This document shows, piece by piece, positions 17,028 to 24,237 of a stretch of 64,000 nt of DNA. Origin of the DNA: JAEUPI01 sp046348365 (GTDB lineage: Bacteria > Pseudomonadota > Gammaproteobacteria > Burkholderiales > Burkholderiaceae_C); contig JAXMEL010000002.1 of the NCBI GenBank assembly GCA_046348365.1, positions 124,001 to 188,000 of the forward strand, written 5' to 3'. Position 1 is the stretch's first letter. Each line of letters starts with the position of its first letter. The translations under genes and the position numbers were made by a program. The notes under the pieces were generated by a model, which was not told the DNA's origin, made no database searches, and saw nothing but the letters and a program-made list of their open reading frames with translations.

Positions 17028-18260
17028 ATGACGACAACCGCTCAACAGACCGCACGCCGTGGCGCTGCTTCGGGCTTCGGGGCACGGGCCGTTTCGGCCC
17101 TTGGAGCACTCACCGCCGCGATCGTCCTGGGCGCGCCGGCGCAGGCCGCCGCGCCCAAGAATCCGCCGCCCGAGCTGGCGGCCGAGAAGCTCACCACCGC
17201 CACGCTGGCGGGCAGGGCCGGCGAGCGCATCTACGTGGCCGACGTGGCCATCTCGCACATCGTCGACGGGCGGCTGCGCGTGTTCGACGCCAAGGCCGGC
17301 AAGCTGGTCGGCATGATCAACACCGGCTTCGCCGGCAACTTCGCGCTCAGCGCCAAGGCCGACGAGATCTACGTGGCCACCACCTACAACAGCCGCGGCG
17401 GCCGCGGTGATCGCGCCGACGTGCTCGAGGTGTGGGATGCCGAAACGCTCGGCTTCAAGCGCGAGGTGCTGCTGCCGCCCAAGCGCGCGCAGACGCTCAA
17501 CTACCGCGGCCTCGTGCGCGCCACCGGCAACGGCCGCTTCGTGCTGGTGCAAAACGCCACGCCGGCGACCTCGATCACCGTGGTCGACCTCGCCGAGAAC
17601 AAGGTCGCCGGCGAGATCGCCTCGCCGGGCTGCTGGGGCACGCTGCCCAGCGCCAGCCAGGGCACGCGCTTTGCCATGCTTTGCGGCGACGGCAAGATCG
17701 CCACCGTGACGCTCGACGACAAGGGCCAGGTCGCCGACCGCCAGCTCAGCGAGAAACTGTTCGACGCCGACACCGATGCCTGGTTCCACACCGCCGAGCA
17801 ACTCGGCGACCGCCACTGGTTTCTCTCGTTCAAGGGCGTGCTGACCGAGGTCGACGTGAGCGGCCCCACCGCCGCGGTGAAGTCCACGCGCGACCTCATG
17901 AAGGGCGCGCCGCAAACGCAGGGCTGGCGGCCCGGCGGCTACCAGGCCCTCGCGGTGCACCCGAGCGGGCGCTGGGCCGTGGTGGCGATGCACGACAAGG
18001 GCCGCGAGGGCTCGCACAAGACGCCGGCCAAGCAGCTGTGGACCTTCGACCTGCAAAGCGGCAAGCGCATCGCGGCCTCGCCGGGGCTGAACACCGCGTC
18101 GCTCACCTTCTCGCGCAGCGGCAAGCGGCTGCAGGCGCTCGACGGCGTGGCCGGCGCGCTCAACGTGTGGGCATGGAACGACGGCAAGCCGCTCGGCAAG
18201 CCGGCGGTGGTGGTCAAGCCCGCCGGCGAAGCGGCGTTGCAGCTCGAATCCCATGATTGA
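17028..18260 (+). CDS. aauB: TTQ amine dehydrogenase large subunit (aromatic amine dehydrogenase type)
   Basis: A 410-residue periplasmic protein, the seven-bladed beta-propeller heavy chain of a TTQ-dependent amine dehydrogenase, which scaffolds the small catalytic subunit in an alpha2beta2 enzyme. A signal peptide ends near residue 40 (VLGAPAQA). The mature part shows family segments IYVADVAISHIVDGRLRVFDAKAGKLVGMINTGFAGNFALS, GCWGTLPSASQGTRFAMLCGDG and LAVHPSGRWAVVAMHDKGREGSHKTPAKQLWTFDL. The start is ATG 17028 behind a GGAGGT ribosome site; an in-frame start at 16878 would add a 50-residue Arg-rich stretch. It overlaps the next gene by 8 bases. The aromatic amine assignment rests on the small subunit. 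Confidence 0.9.
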   Translation: MTTTAQQTARRGAASGFGARAVSALGALTAAIVLGAPAQAAAPKNPPPELAAEKLTTATLAGRAGERIYVADVAISHIVDGRLRVFDAKAGKLVGMINTGFAGNFALSAKADEIYVATTYNSRGGRGDRADVLEVWDAETLGFKREVLLPPKRAQTLNYRGLVRATGNGRFVLVQNATPATSITVVDLAENKVAGEIASPGCWGTLPSASQGTRFAMLCGDGKIATVTLDDKGQVADRQLSEKLFDADTDAWFHTAEQLGDRHWFLSFKGVLTEVDVSGPTAAVKSTRDLMKGAPQTQGWRPGGYQALAVHPSGRWAVVAMHDKGREGSHKTPAKQLWTFDLQSGKRIAASPGLNTASLTFSRSGKRLQALDGVAGALNVWAWNDGKPLGKPAVVVKPAGEAALQLESHD

Positions 18261-18789
18261 ATCGTTCGACCCGCTGCCGCTGTGGATCGCGCGCGCGTGC
18301 CTGGCCACGCTGTTCGCGCATGCGGCGCTCGCCAAGTGGGGCGACGCTGCGTTGTTCGAGCAGCACCTGGCGGCCTACCGCGTGCGCGCGGGGCTCGCGC
18401 CGCTGCTGCGCGTGGCGCTGCCGACGGCCGAGGCGCTGGCTGCCGTGCTGCTGCTCACGCCGTGGCGCGCCGGCGGCGCGGTGCTGGCGGCGGCGCTCCT
18501 GCTGACCTACGGCGCAGCGATGGCCTGGCACCTCGCGCACGATCGCGTGCTCGACTGCGGCTGCGGCGGCGAGCCGCTGCCGGTGTCGTGGGCACTGGTG
18601 GCGCGCAACGCGGCGCTCGTCGGCATGGCCGCGCTGGCCGCGGCGCCGGCGACTGCGCGCGCGATGGGGATGGCCGATTTCATGGTCGTGGCCGCCAGCG
18701 TGTTGCTGGCCACGCTGCTGTACGCCGCGCTGCACCAGGTGCTGCGCCACGTCGCGCGGCCGGCTGCCGCCGGCTGGAGGAGGAGCTGA
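18253..18789 (+). CDS. aauE: MauE/AauE-type membrane maturation protein
   Basis: A 178-residue membrane protein with about four or five hydrophobic segments, matching the MauE family required for stable accumulation of the TTQ amine dehydrogenase small subunit. HAALAKWGD-FEQHLAAYRV near the N-terminus and the RVLDCGCGGEPLPVSWALVARN segment (Cys102 and Cys104) are family features; MauE resembles the membrane half of vitamin K epoxide reductase/DsbB-like partners. Its ATG lies inside the end of the large-subunit gene, and its stop overlaps the next start (TGATG). It probably works with the thioredoxin-like protein encoded next to form the six disulfides of the small subunit. Confidence 0.9.
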   Translation: MIESFDPLPLWIARACLATLFAHAALAKWGDAALFEQHLAAYRVRAGLAPLLRVALPTAEALAAVLLLTPWRAGGAVLAAALLLTYGAAMAWHLAHDRVLDCGCGGEPLPVSWALVARNAALVGMAALAAAPATARAMGMADFMVVAASVLLATLLYAALHQVLRHVARPAAAGWRRS

Positions 18790-19379
18790 TGGATGCGATG
18801 ACGATCTCGGTGGTGCTGCTGTGGCTCGCGGTGCTGGTGCTCGGCATGCTGCTGTGGGCGCTGTCGCGCCAGGTGGGCGTGCTGTTCGAGCGCGTGGCAC
18901 CGATGGGCGCGCTGGTCACCGATGCCGGCCCGGCCGTGGGCACCGCGTCGCCGAGCTTCGCGCTGCGCGGCATCCAGAGCGAGCCGGTCACCATCGGCGG
19001 CGAGGCGGCGCAGCCGACGCTGCTGTTCTTCCTCTCGCCGACCTGCCCAGTGTGCAAGAAGCTGATCCCGGTGCTCAAGGCGCTGGTGCGCGACGAGCGG
19101 CGGCGCCTGGCGGTGGTGCTCGCCAGCGACGGCGAGGCCGACGAGCATCTGCGCTTCGTGCGCGAGCAGGCCTTGCAGGCGCTGCCTTACGTGCTGTCGA
19201 CCGAGCTGGGCATGAGCTACCGCGTGTCGCGGCTGCCGTATGCGGTGCTGCTCGACGCCAAGGGCGTGGTCGCCGCCAAGGGCCTCGTCAATTCGCGCGA
19301 GCAGCTCGACAGCCTGCTCAACGCGCACGACATGGGCGCGCCGACGATCCAGCAATACCTCGGCAGCCCGGCTGCCTGA
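18789..19379 (+). CDS. aauD: MauD/AauD-type thioredoxin-like maturation protein
   Basis: A 196-residue membrane-anchored thioredoxin-fold protein of the MauD family. One N-terminal helix (ISVVLLWLAVLVLGMLLWALS) anchors it, and the domain faces the periplasm with the redox motif CPVC at residues 86-89 (FLSPTCPVCKKLIPVL). The cis-Pro region is SRLPYAVLLDAKG. MauD is needed for disulfide formation or isomerisation in the cysteine-rich small subunit. The start overlaps the upstream stop (TGATG), and 26 bases separate it from the small-subunit ATG. Confidence 0.92.
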   Translation: MDAMTISVVLLWLAVLVLGMLLWALSRQVGVLFERVAPMGALVTDAGPAVGTASPSFALRGIQSEPVTIGGEAAQPTLLFFLSPTCPVCKKLIPVLKALVRDERRRLAVVLASDGEADEHLRFVREQALQALPYVLSTELGMSYRVSRLPYAVLLDAKGVVAAKGLVNSREQLDSLLNAHDMGAPTIQQYLGSPAA

Positions 19380-19405
19380 ACCGCCACGACCAAGGAGAAC
19401 GCGCG

Positions 19406-19960
19406 ATGCGCTGGCTTCTCGACCTGATCGACCGACATTCCGAGCGCGCGGTGCGCCGCGTGGCCCATCAGCACGGGCGGCGCAGCCTGCTCGGCAAGAT
19501 CGGCGTGGCCCTCGTGGGCGGCGCGGTGCTGCCGATGCTGCCGTTCGACCGCAGCGGCCCCTTCGGCGGCCCCGGCTCCGCGCATGCCGCCGGCGGCGGC
19601 AAGAAGGCCAAGGCCGACCCGACCGACGACCCGGGCAAGTGCGAATACTGGCGCTACTGCGCGTTCGACGGCTACCTGTGCACCTGCTGCGGCGGCAGCC
19701 TCACGCAGTGCCCGCCGGGCACCGAGGCGTCGAAGGTGTCGTGGGTCGGCACCTGCCAGAACCCCAAGGACGGGCGGCAGTACCTGGTGTCGTACAACGA
19801 CTGCTGCGGCAAGGGCTCGTGCGGCGAATGCCTGTGCAACAACAACGAGCGCGAGCGCCCCGGCTACCGGCTCGGCGTGCACAACGACATCAACTGGTGC
19901 ATGGCCAACACGAGCTCGATGTTCCACTGCACCACGTCGATCATCGTCGGCGTCGCATGA
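19406..19960 (+). CDS. aauA: TTQ amine dehydrogenase small subunit (aromatic amine dehydrogenase type)
   Basis: A 184-residue precursor of the catalytic subunit that carries the tryptophan tryptophylquinone cofactor and oxidises primary amines to aldehydes in the periplasm. A twin-arginine signal (GRRSLLGKIGVALVGGA) precedes a cysteine-rich mature domain. The cofactor tryptophans are Trp113 (SWVGTC) and Trp164 (NDINWCMAN), with the catalytic Asp132 (YNDCCGKG) between; their spacings (19 and 51) equal those I recall for aromatic amine dehydrogenase. ERPGY, HNDINWCMAN and FHCTTS favour the aromatic over the methylamine enzyme. A strong AAGGAG site precedes the ATG. Likely substrates are phenylethylamine, tyramine or tryptamine (family inference). 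Confidence 0.9.
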   Translation: MRWLLDLIDRHSERAVRRVAHQHGRRSLLGKIGVALVGGAVLPMLPFDRSGPFGGPGSAHAAGGGKKAKADPTDDPGKCEYWRYCAFDGYLCTCCGGSLTQCPPGTEASKVSWVGTCQNPKDGRQYLVSYNDCCGKGSCGECLCNNNERERPGYRLGVHNDINWCMANTSSMFHCTTSIIVGVA

Positions 19961-20400
19961 GGCTCACGCTCGTGTTCGCCGCTGCGCTCGCCGCCGCCGC
20001 ACCAGCGGGTGCCCGGGCCGACGGCGCGGCGCTGTTCGCGCAGCACTGCGCCACCTGCCACCAGGCCGACGGCTCGGGCACGGTGGGGCTGGCGCCGCCG
20101 CTCAAGGGCGAGCACTGGGCCAAGCTCGGCGCCGACCGCGGCTACCTGCCCACCGTGGTGGTGCACGGCATGTCGGGCTCGATCAAGCTCGGCGGCGGGC
20201 AGACCTTCGTCGGCGCCATGCCGCCGCTCGGGCAGCAGCTCGACGACGCGACGATCGCCGAGATCGCCACGCATGTGCGGCGCAAGCTGCACGGCGCGGC
20301 CGATGCACCGGCCTACACGCCGGCCGACGTGAAGGCCGCGCGCGAGCAGCCCGGCAGCCCGCCGCAGACGCGGCAGCGCCGAACCCAGCTGCTCGGTTGA
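19957..20400 (+). CDS. Periplasmic monoheme cytochrome c
   Basis: A 147-residue protein with a signal peptide (cleavage near residue 21, GARA) and one heme-c site, CATCH at 31-35. A candidate axial Met88 lies in FVGAMPPL. The LAPPLKGEHW and DDATIAEIATHVR segments are usual for class I c-type cytochromes of dehydrogenase electron chains. Its ATG overlaps the small-subunit stop (ATGA), so it is translated with the dehydrogenase and is the best candidate electron acceptor here, where azurin or amicyanin would be expected in known systems. The C-terminus after residue 115 is a basic, probably disordered tail. Confidence 0.88.
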   Translation: MRLTLVFAAALAAAAPAGARADGAALFAQHCATCHQADGSGTVGLAPPLKGEHWAKLGADRGYLPTVVVHGMSGSIKLGGGQTFVGAMPPLGQQLDDATIAEIATHVRRKLHGAADAPAYTPADVKAAREQPGSPPQTRQRRTQLLG

Positions 20401-20425
20401 ACCACACGCCGCACGAAAGCCCAAC

Positions 20426-20932
20426 ATGCGTCGCGCATCGATCGCCGCCCGTCTGCTGCCGCTGCTGATGCTGCTGCTCGCCGGCCGCGGCGCCGGCGCC
20501 GAAGCAGTCGACATGGTGCTCGGCCGCATCGTGCTGCCGCCCGGCAATGCGCCGTCGGTGGTGGCCACCACGTCGCCGCGCGCGCACTACGTGCTGCATT
20601 GCGCCGGCTGCCACGGCCTCGACGGCGCAGGTGCACCCGAGAAGTACGTGCCCGACCTGCGGCAGCTCGGCGCGTTCTTTCGCGTCGACGGCGGGCGCTC
20701 GTTCATGATCCAGGTGCCCGGCGTGATGGGCTCCGGGCTCGACGACCGCCAGGTGGCCGAGGTCGTCAACTGGCTGCTCGCCACGCTGGCGCGGGCGTCG
20801 GTGAGCGAAGCCGTCGCGCCCTTCACCGCCGACGAGGTGGCCCGCGCGCGCGCGCAGCCGCTCGTCGACGTGGCCGCCGTGCGTGCGCGGCTCGTGCAAC
20901 AAGCCCAGGCGCGCGGCGTCGCGCTTCCGTAG
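20426..20932 (+). CDS. Second monoheme cytochrome c
   Basis: A 168-residue protein with an N-terminal signal or anchor helix (ARLLPLLMLLLAGRGAGA) and a single heme motif CAGCH at residues 59-63, followed by GLDGAGAPEKYVPDL. Met94 or Met101 (SFMIQVPGVMGSGLDD) may be the distal ligand. It lies 25 bases after the first cytochrome. With only one CXXCH and about half the size, it cannot be the diheme MauG that completes TTQ in methylamine dehydrogenase. It may relay electrons from the first cytochrome or have a maturation role; both are inferences. Confidence 0.85.
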   Translation: MRRASIAARLLPLLMLLLAGRGAGAEAVDMVLGRIVLPPGNAPSVVATTSPRAHYVLHCAGCHGLDGAGAPEKYVPDLRQLGAFFRVDGGRSFMIQVPGVMGSGLDDRQVAEVVNWLLATLARASVSEAVAPFTADEVARARAQPLVDVAAVRARLVQQAQARGVALP

Positions 20933-20986
20933 ACAGGCCCTAGCCATCGTGGAGCAGCGCCCGCGCGCTGAATAGGAGAGCACATC

Positions 20987-22351
20987 ATGAAGACAACGAA
21001 ACTCACCCTGCTCGCCGCGGCTGCCCTGCTGCTGGCGGCGCAGCCGGCGACGCGCGCCGCCACCGAGGCGCAGGCGCAGGCGCTCGGCAAGGACCTGACG
21101 CCCATGGGCGCCGAGCGCGCCGCGAGCAGCGACGGCACGATCCCCGAGTGGAAGGGCGGCGACGTGCAGGCGCCGAGCGGCTGGAAGCCGGGCAGCGCCC
21201 GGCCCGACCCGTATGCGGCCGACAAGCCGCTCTTCTCGGTCACCGCGGCCAATGCCGAGCAGTACAAGGCCAAGCTCACCGAGGGCCAGATGGCCATGCT
21301 CAAGCAGATCAAGGGCTACCGCATGGATGTCTACCCCACGCGGCGCAGCTGCGGCTATCCGCAGGCGGTGTACGACAACACGCGCAAGAACGCCACCGGC
21401 GCCAAGCTCGCGGCCAACGGCTTCGACCTCGGCGCCGCCGTCACCGGAGGCATCCCGTTCCCGATCCCCGCCAACGGCGCCGAGGCGATGTGGAACTACA
21501 AGATGCACTGGGTCGGCGAGGGCCGCACCGAGCGCTACTCCACCGTGTTCTCGCAGCCGGGCGACGGCAAGTTCGTGCCGCTGGTGCAGGACCAGTGGAC
21601 GCTGACGCCGCTGGGTGACCTGAAGGGCAAGCCGGTCGACCCCGACGCCAACGAATGGCTGGTGCTCAACGAGGTGGTCACGCCGGCGGCGCGCACCGGC
21701 GAGATCATCCTGGTGCACTACTTCCTGCAGAAGGACAACGACGCGTGGCTGTACTTCCCCGGCCAGCGCCGCGTGCGCCGCGCGCCGACCTTCGCCTACG
21801 ACAACCCGGTGCCCGGCTACGAGAACCTGCTCGCGGTCGACCAGTACCCGATGTTCGGCGGCCGGCTGGACCGCTACGACTGGAAGCTGGCGGGCAAGCA
21901 GGAGCTGCTCGTTCCGTACAACACCTACCGCTTCAACAACCAGGACGCCAAGCTCGCCGACGTGTTCGGCGCCGACAGCCCCAAGCGCGAGCTGATCCGC
22001 TACGAGGCGCACCGCGTGTGGAAGATCGAGGCCACCGTCAAGGCCGGCCAGCGCCACCAGTTCCCCAAGCGCGTGATCTACCTCGACGAGGACAGCTGGA
22101 TGATGGTCGCGGCCGACAACTACGACGCCCAGGGCAAGGTCTGGCGCGTGCAGGAGAGCTACCCGTACGTGGCCTGGGAGCTGCCGGCGTGCGTGTACCA
22201 GGGCTACATCGTCTACGACCTCAACGTCGGCCGCTACATGGCCGACAACATGCCGCAGGAAGGCAAGGTCGACTGGCTCGCCGGCAAGGAAGGCAAGTTC
22301 GACATCAAGAAGTTCAACCCCGACGAGCTGCGTCGCGCCGGCGCGCGCTGA
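20987..22351 (+). CDS. DUF1329 domain-containing protein (outer-membrane lipoprotein-sorting-like)
   Basis: A 454-residue exported protein with a clear signal peptide (LTLLAAAALLLAAQPATRA). The following LGKDLTPMGAERAASSDGTIPEWKGG is the hallmark start of DUF1329, a LolB-like fold protein. DGWLYFPGQRR-type DAWLYFPGQRRVRRAPTFAYDNPVPG and RVWKIEATVKAGQRHQFPKRVIYLDEDSW are further family segments. A GGAG ribosome site precedes the ATG. DUF1329 genes usually neighbour DUF1302, RND and YCF48 genes, as here; the cassette is thought to act in envelope handling of hydrophobic compounds, but no biochemical role is established. Confidence 0.92.
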   Translation: MKTTKLTLLAAAALLLAAQPATRAATEAQAQALGKDLTPMGAERAASSDGTIPEWKGGDVQAPSGWKPGSARPDPYAADKPLFSVTAANAEQYKAKLTEGQMAMLKQIKGYRMDVYPTRRSCGYPQAVYDNTRKNATGAKLAANGFDLGAAVTGGIPFPIPANGAEAMWNYKMHWVGEGRTERYSTVFSQPGDGKFVPLVQDQWTLTPLGDLKGKPVDPDANEWLVLNEVVTPAARTGEIILVHYFLQKDNDAWLYFPGQRRVRRAPTFAYDNPVPGYENLLAVDQYPMFGGRLDRYDWKLAGKQELLVPYNTYRFNNQDAKLADVFGADSPKRELIRYEAHRVWKIEATVKAGQRHQFPKRVIYLDEDSWMMVAADNYDAQGKVWRVQESYPYVAWELPACVYQGYIVYDLNVGRYMADNMPQEGKVDWLAGKEGKFDIKKFNPDELRRAGAR

Positions 22352-22380
22352 GCCGGTGCCACGAGGAGGAGACACACACC

Positions 22381-24195
22381 ATGACGACCCCGCGTTTCAC
22401 CCGCCATCCCGTCGCGGCCGCTGCCGCATGCACGATCGCGCTGTTTGCCGGCACGCCGGCGCAGGCGGTGCGCACCACCACCGACGGCGGCACCGAGATC
22501 GACTTCAGCTCGACCATCAGCTTCGGCCTGCAGTGGCGCACCGCCAAGCGCTTGCCCTCGACGATCGGCAACGACAACGGCGGCAACGTGCCCACCGGCT
22601 CGGCGTTCGGCGCGCAGATGAACCCCAACGTCCCGGGCAGCGAGGCCTTCGCGAGCCCCGACTTCAACTTCCTGCAGGCCGACGACGGCAACCTCAACTA
22701 CAACCGCGGCGACATCGTCTCGGCGGCGCTGAAGGGCACGCATGAGTTCGGCCTCAAGACCACCGACGGCTGGCGCGCGCTGGCCCGCGGCACCTGGGTC
22801 GGCGACGCGCGTGCCGGGCACACGCGTCGCACCGAGCTGTCCGAAGACGCCAAGGACATCGCGACGCGCAACTTCACGATGCTCGACGCCTGGGTGTCGA
22901 AGGACTTCGCCCTCATCGACGGCCGCAACACCACCGTGCGGCTGGGCAACCAGGTGCTGTCGTGGGGCGAAGACATCTTCATCGTCGGCGGCATCAACCA
23001 GATCAACGCCTTCGACCTGCGCAAGATCCACACCCCCGGCACGCAGGTGAAGGAGATCCTGCGGCCGGCGCCGATGCTGTCGATCAACAGCGGCATCACC
23101 GACGCCATCAGCGCCGAGGCCTACTACCAGTTCAAGTGGAACGCGTTCCGCTTCGACCCGGTGGGCACCTTCTTCTCCGCCGGCGACGTGGTCGGCGCGG
23201 GGCAGCGCGCGGCATACATCCCCAGCTCGATGCTGAGCGGCGCCGGCCTGTGCACCGCGCCGCCGTGCGGCGACATCGGCGCCGGCATCCAGAACGGCGT
23301 CAACGTCGCGCCGTTCGAAGGCGACCACGTGCCGCCCAAGGGCCAGCAGTTCGGCCTCGCGATGCGCTTCAAGCCACCCGGCTGGGGCACCGAGTTCGCG
23401 CTGTACTACGAGCGCTATCACGACAAGCTGCCGTTCACGACGCTGTTCACCGACCCGAACTACCTGGCGTTCAACGTCGCCGGCATCGGCTACTACAACG
23501 AGTACGGCAAGAACAAGAACCTGTTCGGCGCCTCGTTCAACACCAAGGCCGGCCCGGTCGCGCTCGGCGGCGAGATCTCGTATCGGCCGAAGGATTCGGT
23601 CGCCATCGACGGCAGCGTCCCGTCCGACCCGAACTACCCCGGGAGCTGGCGCTACAGCATCTTCAACCCGGCCAACGACAACGGCACCGGCCGCTACGTG
23701 GTGCGCGGCTACGTCGAGGAGAAGAAGATCCAGGCCCACCTCACGGGCCTCTACTTCACCGAGGTGAACTCGCCGATGGGCGCGCTCGTCAGGGCGCTCG
23801 GCGCGGCCGAGGGCACCCTGCTGGCCGAGGTGGCGGTGACGCACTACCCCGACCTGCAGATCGGCACCATCCCGTACCTGATCTTCCCGAGCTATGCCAA
23901 CCCGACCAAGACCTCGTGGGGCTACGCGCTGGAGTTCGACCTCAGCTACCCGCGCGTGTGGGGCACCGACTGGAACCTGACGCAGACCACGGTGTTCACG
24001 CACGACGTGTCGGGCATCTCGCCGAACACGCTGCCGTTCGTGAAGGGGCGCAAGTCGCTGTTCATCGGGCTGAACTTCGACAACAGCTCGGTGTGGAAGG
24101 TGCAGGCCGGCTACACGGCGTTCTTCGGCGGCGGGCTGAACAACATCGTGCGCGACCGCGACAACTTCGCGCTGAGCATGTCCTACAACTTCTAG
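22381..24195 (+). CDS. DUF1302 domain-containing outer-membrane protein
   Basis: A 604-residue exported protein with a signal peptide ending near APAQA (residues 1-29). The body alternates aromatic and polar residues as expected of beta-strands and ends SMSYNF, the aromatic C-terminal signature of outer-membrane barrels. Family segments include RLGNQVLSWGEDIFIVGGINQINAFD and TPGTQVKEILRPAPML. It follows DUF1329 by 29 bases with a GAGGAG ribosome site. It is likely the outer-membrane pore or channel of the DUF1329/RND cassette; the cargo is unknown. Confidence 0.92.
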   Translation: MTTPRFTRHPVAAAAACTIALFAGTPAQAVRTTTDGGTEIDFSSTISFGLQWRTAKRLPSTIGNDNGGNVPTGSAFGAQMNPNVPGSEAFASPDFNFLQADDGNLNYNRGDIVSAALKGTHEFGLKTTDGWRALARGTWVGDARAGHTRRTELSEDAKDIATRNFTMLDAWVSKDFALIDGRNTTVRLGNQVLSWGEDIFIVGGINQINAFDLRKIHTPGTQVKEILRPAPMLSINSGITDAISAEAYYQFKWNAFRFDPVGTFFSAGDVVGAGQRAAYIPSSMLSGAGLCTAPPCGDIGAGIQNGVNVAPFEGDHVPPKGQQFGLAMRFKPPGWGTEFALYYERYHDKLPFTTLFTDPNYLAFNVAGIGYYNEYGKNKNLFGASFNTKAGPVALGGEISYRPKDSVAIDGSVPSDPNYPGSWRYSIFNPANDNGTGRYVVRGYVEEKKIQAHLTGLYFTEVNSPMGALVRALGAAEGTLLAEVAVTHYPDLQIGTIPYLIFPSYANPTKTSWGYALEFDLSYPRVWGTDWNLTQTTVFTHDVSGISPNTLPFVKGRKSLFIGLNFDNSSVWKVQAGYTAFFGGGLNNIVRDRDNFALSMSYNF

Positions 24196-24200
24196 GCATC

Positions 24201-24230
24201 CCCCCTCTCCCGCTGGAGCGGGAGAGGGGG
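24201..24230. repeat. Perfect 14-bp hairpin repeat carrying a ribosome site
   Basis: Arms 24201-24214 (ccccctctcccgct) and 24217-24230 are perfectly complementary around a GG loop. The 3' arm supplies GGAG/GAGGGGG seven bases before the RND gene ATG at 24238, so folding would bury that ribosome site. It could also act as a partial terminator after DUF1302. It belongs to the same family as 12436-12465. Confidence 0.85.
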
Positions 24231-24237
24231 CCAATCC

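Noticed and set aside
19957..20932. Considered whether the two cytochrome genes are a split MauG
   Set aside because: Each has its own signal sequence, start and single CXXCH, and neither shows MauG-type length or spacing. They are better read as two separate monoheme proteins.
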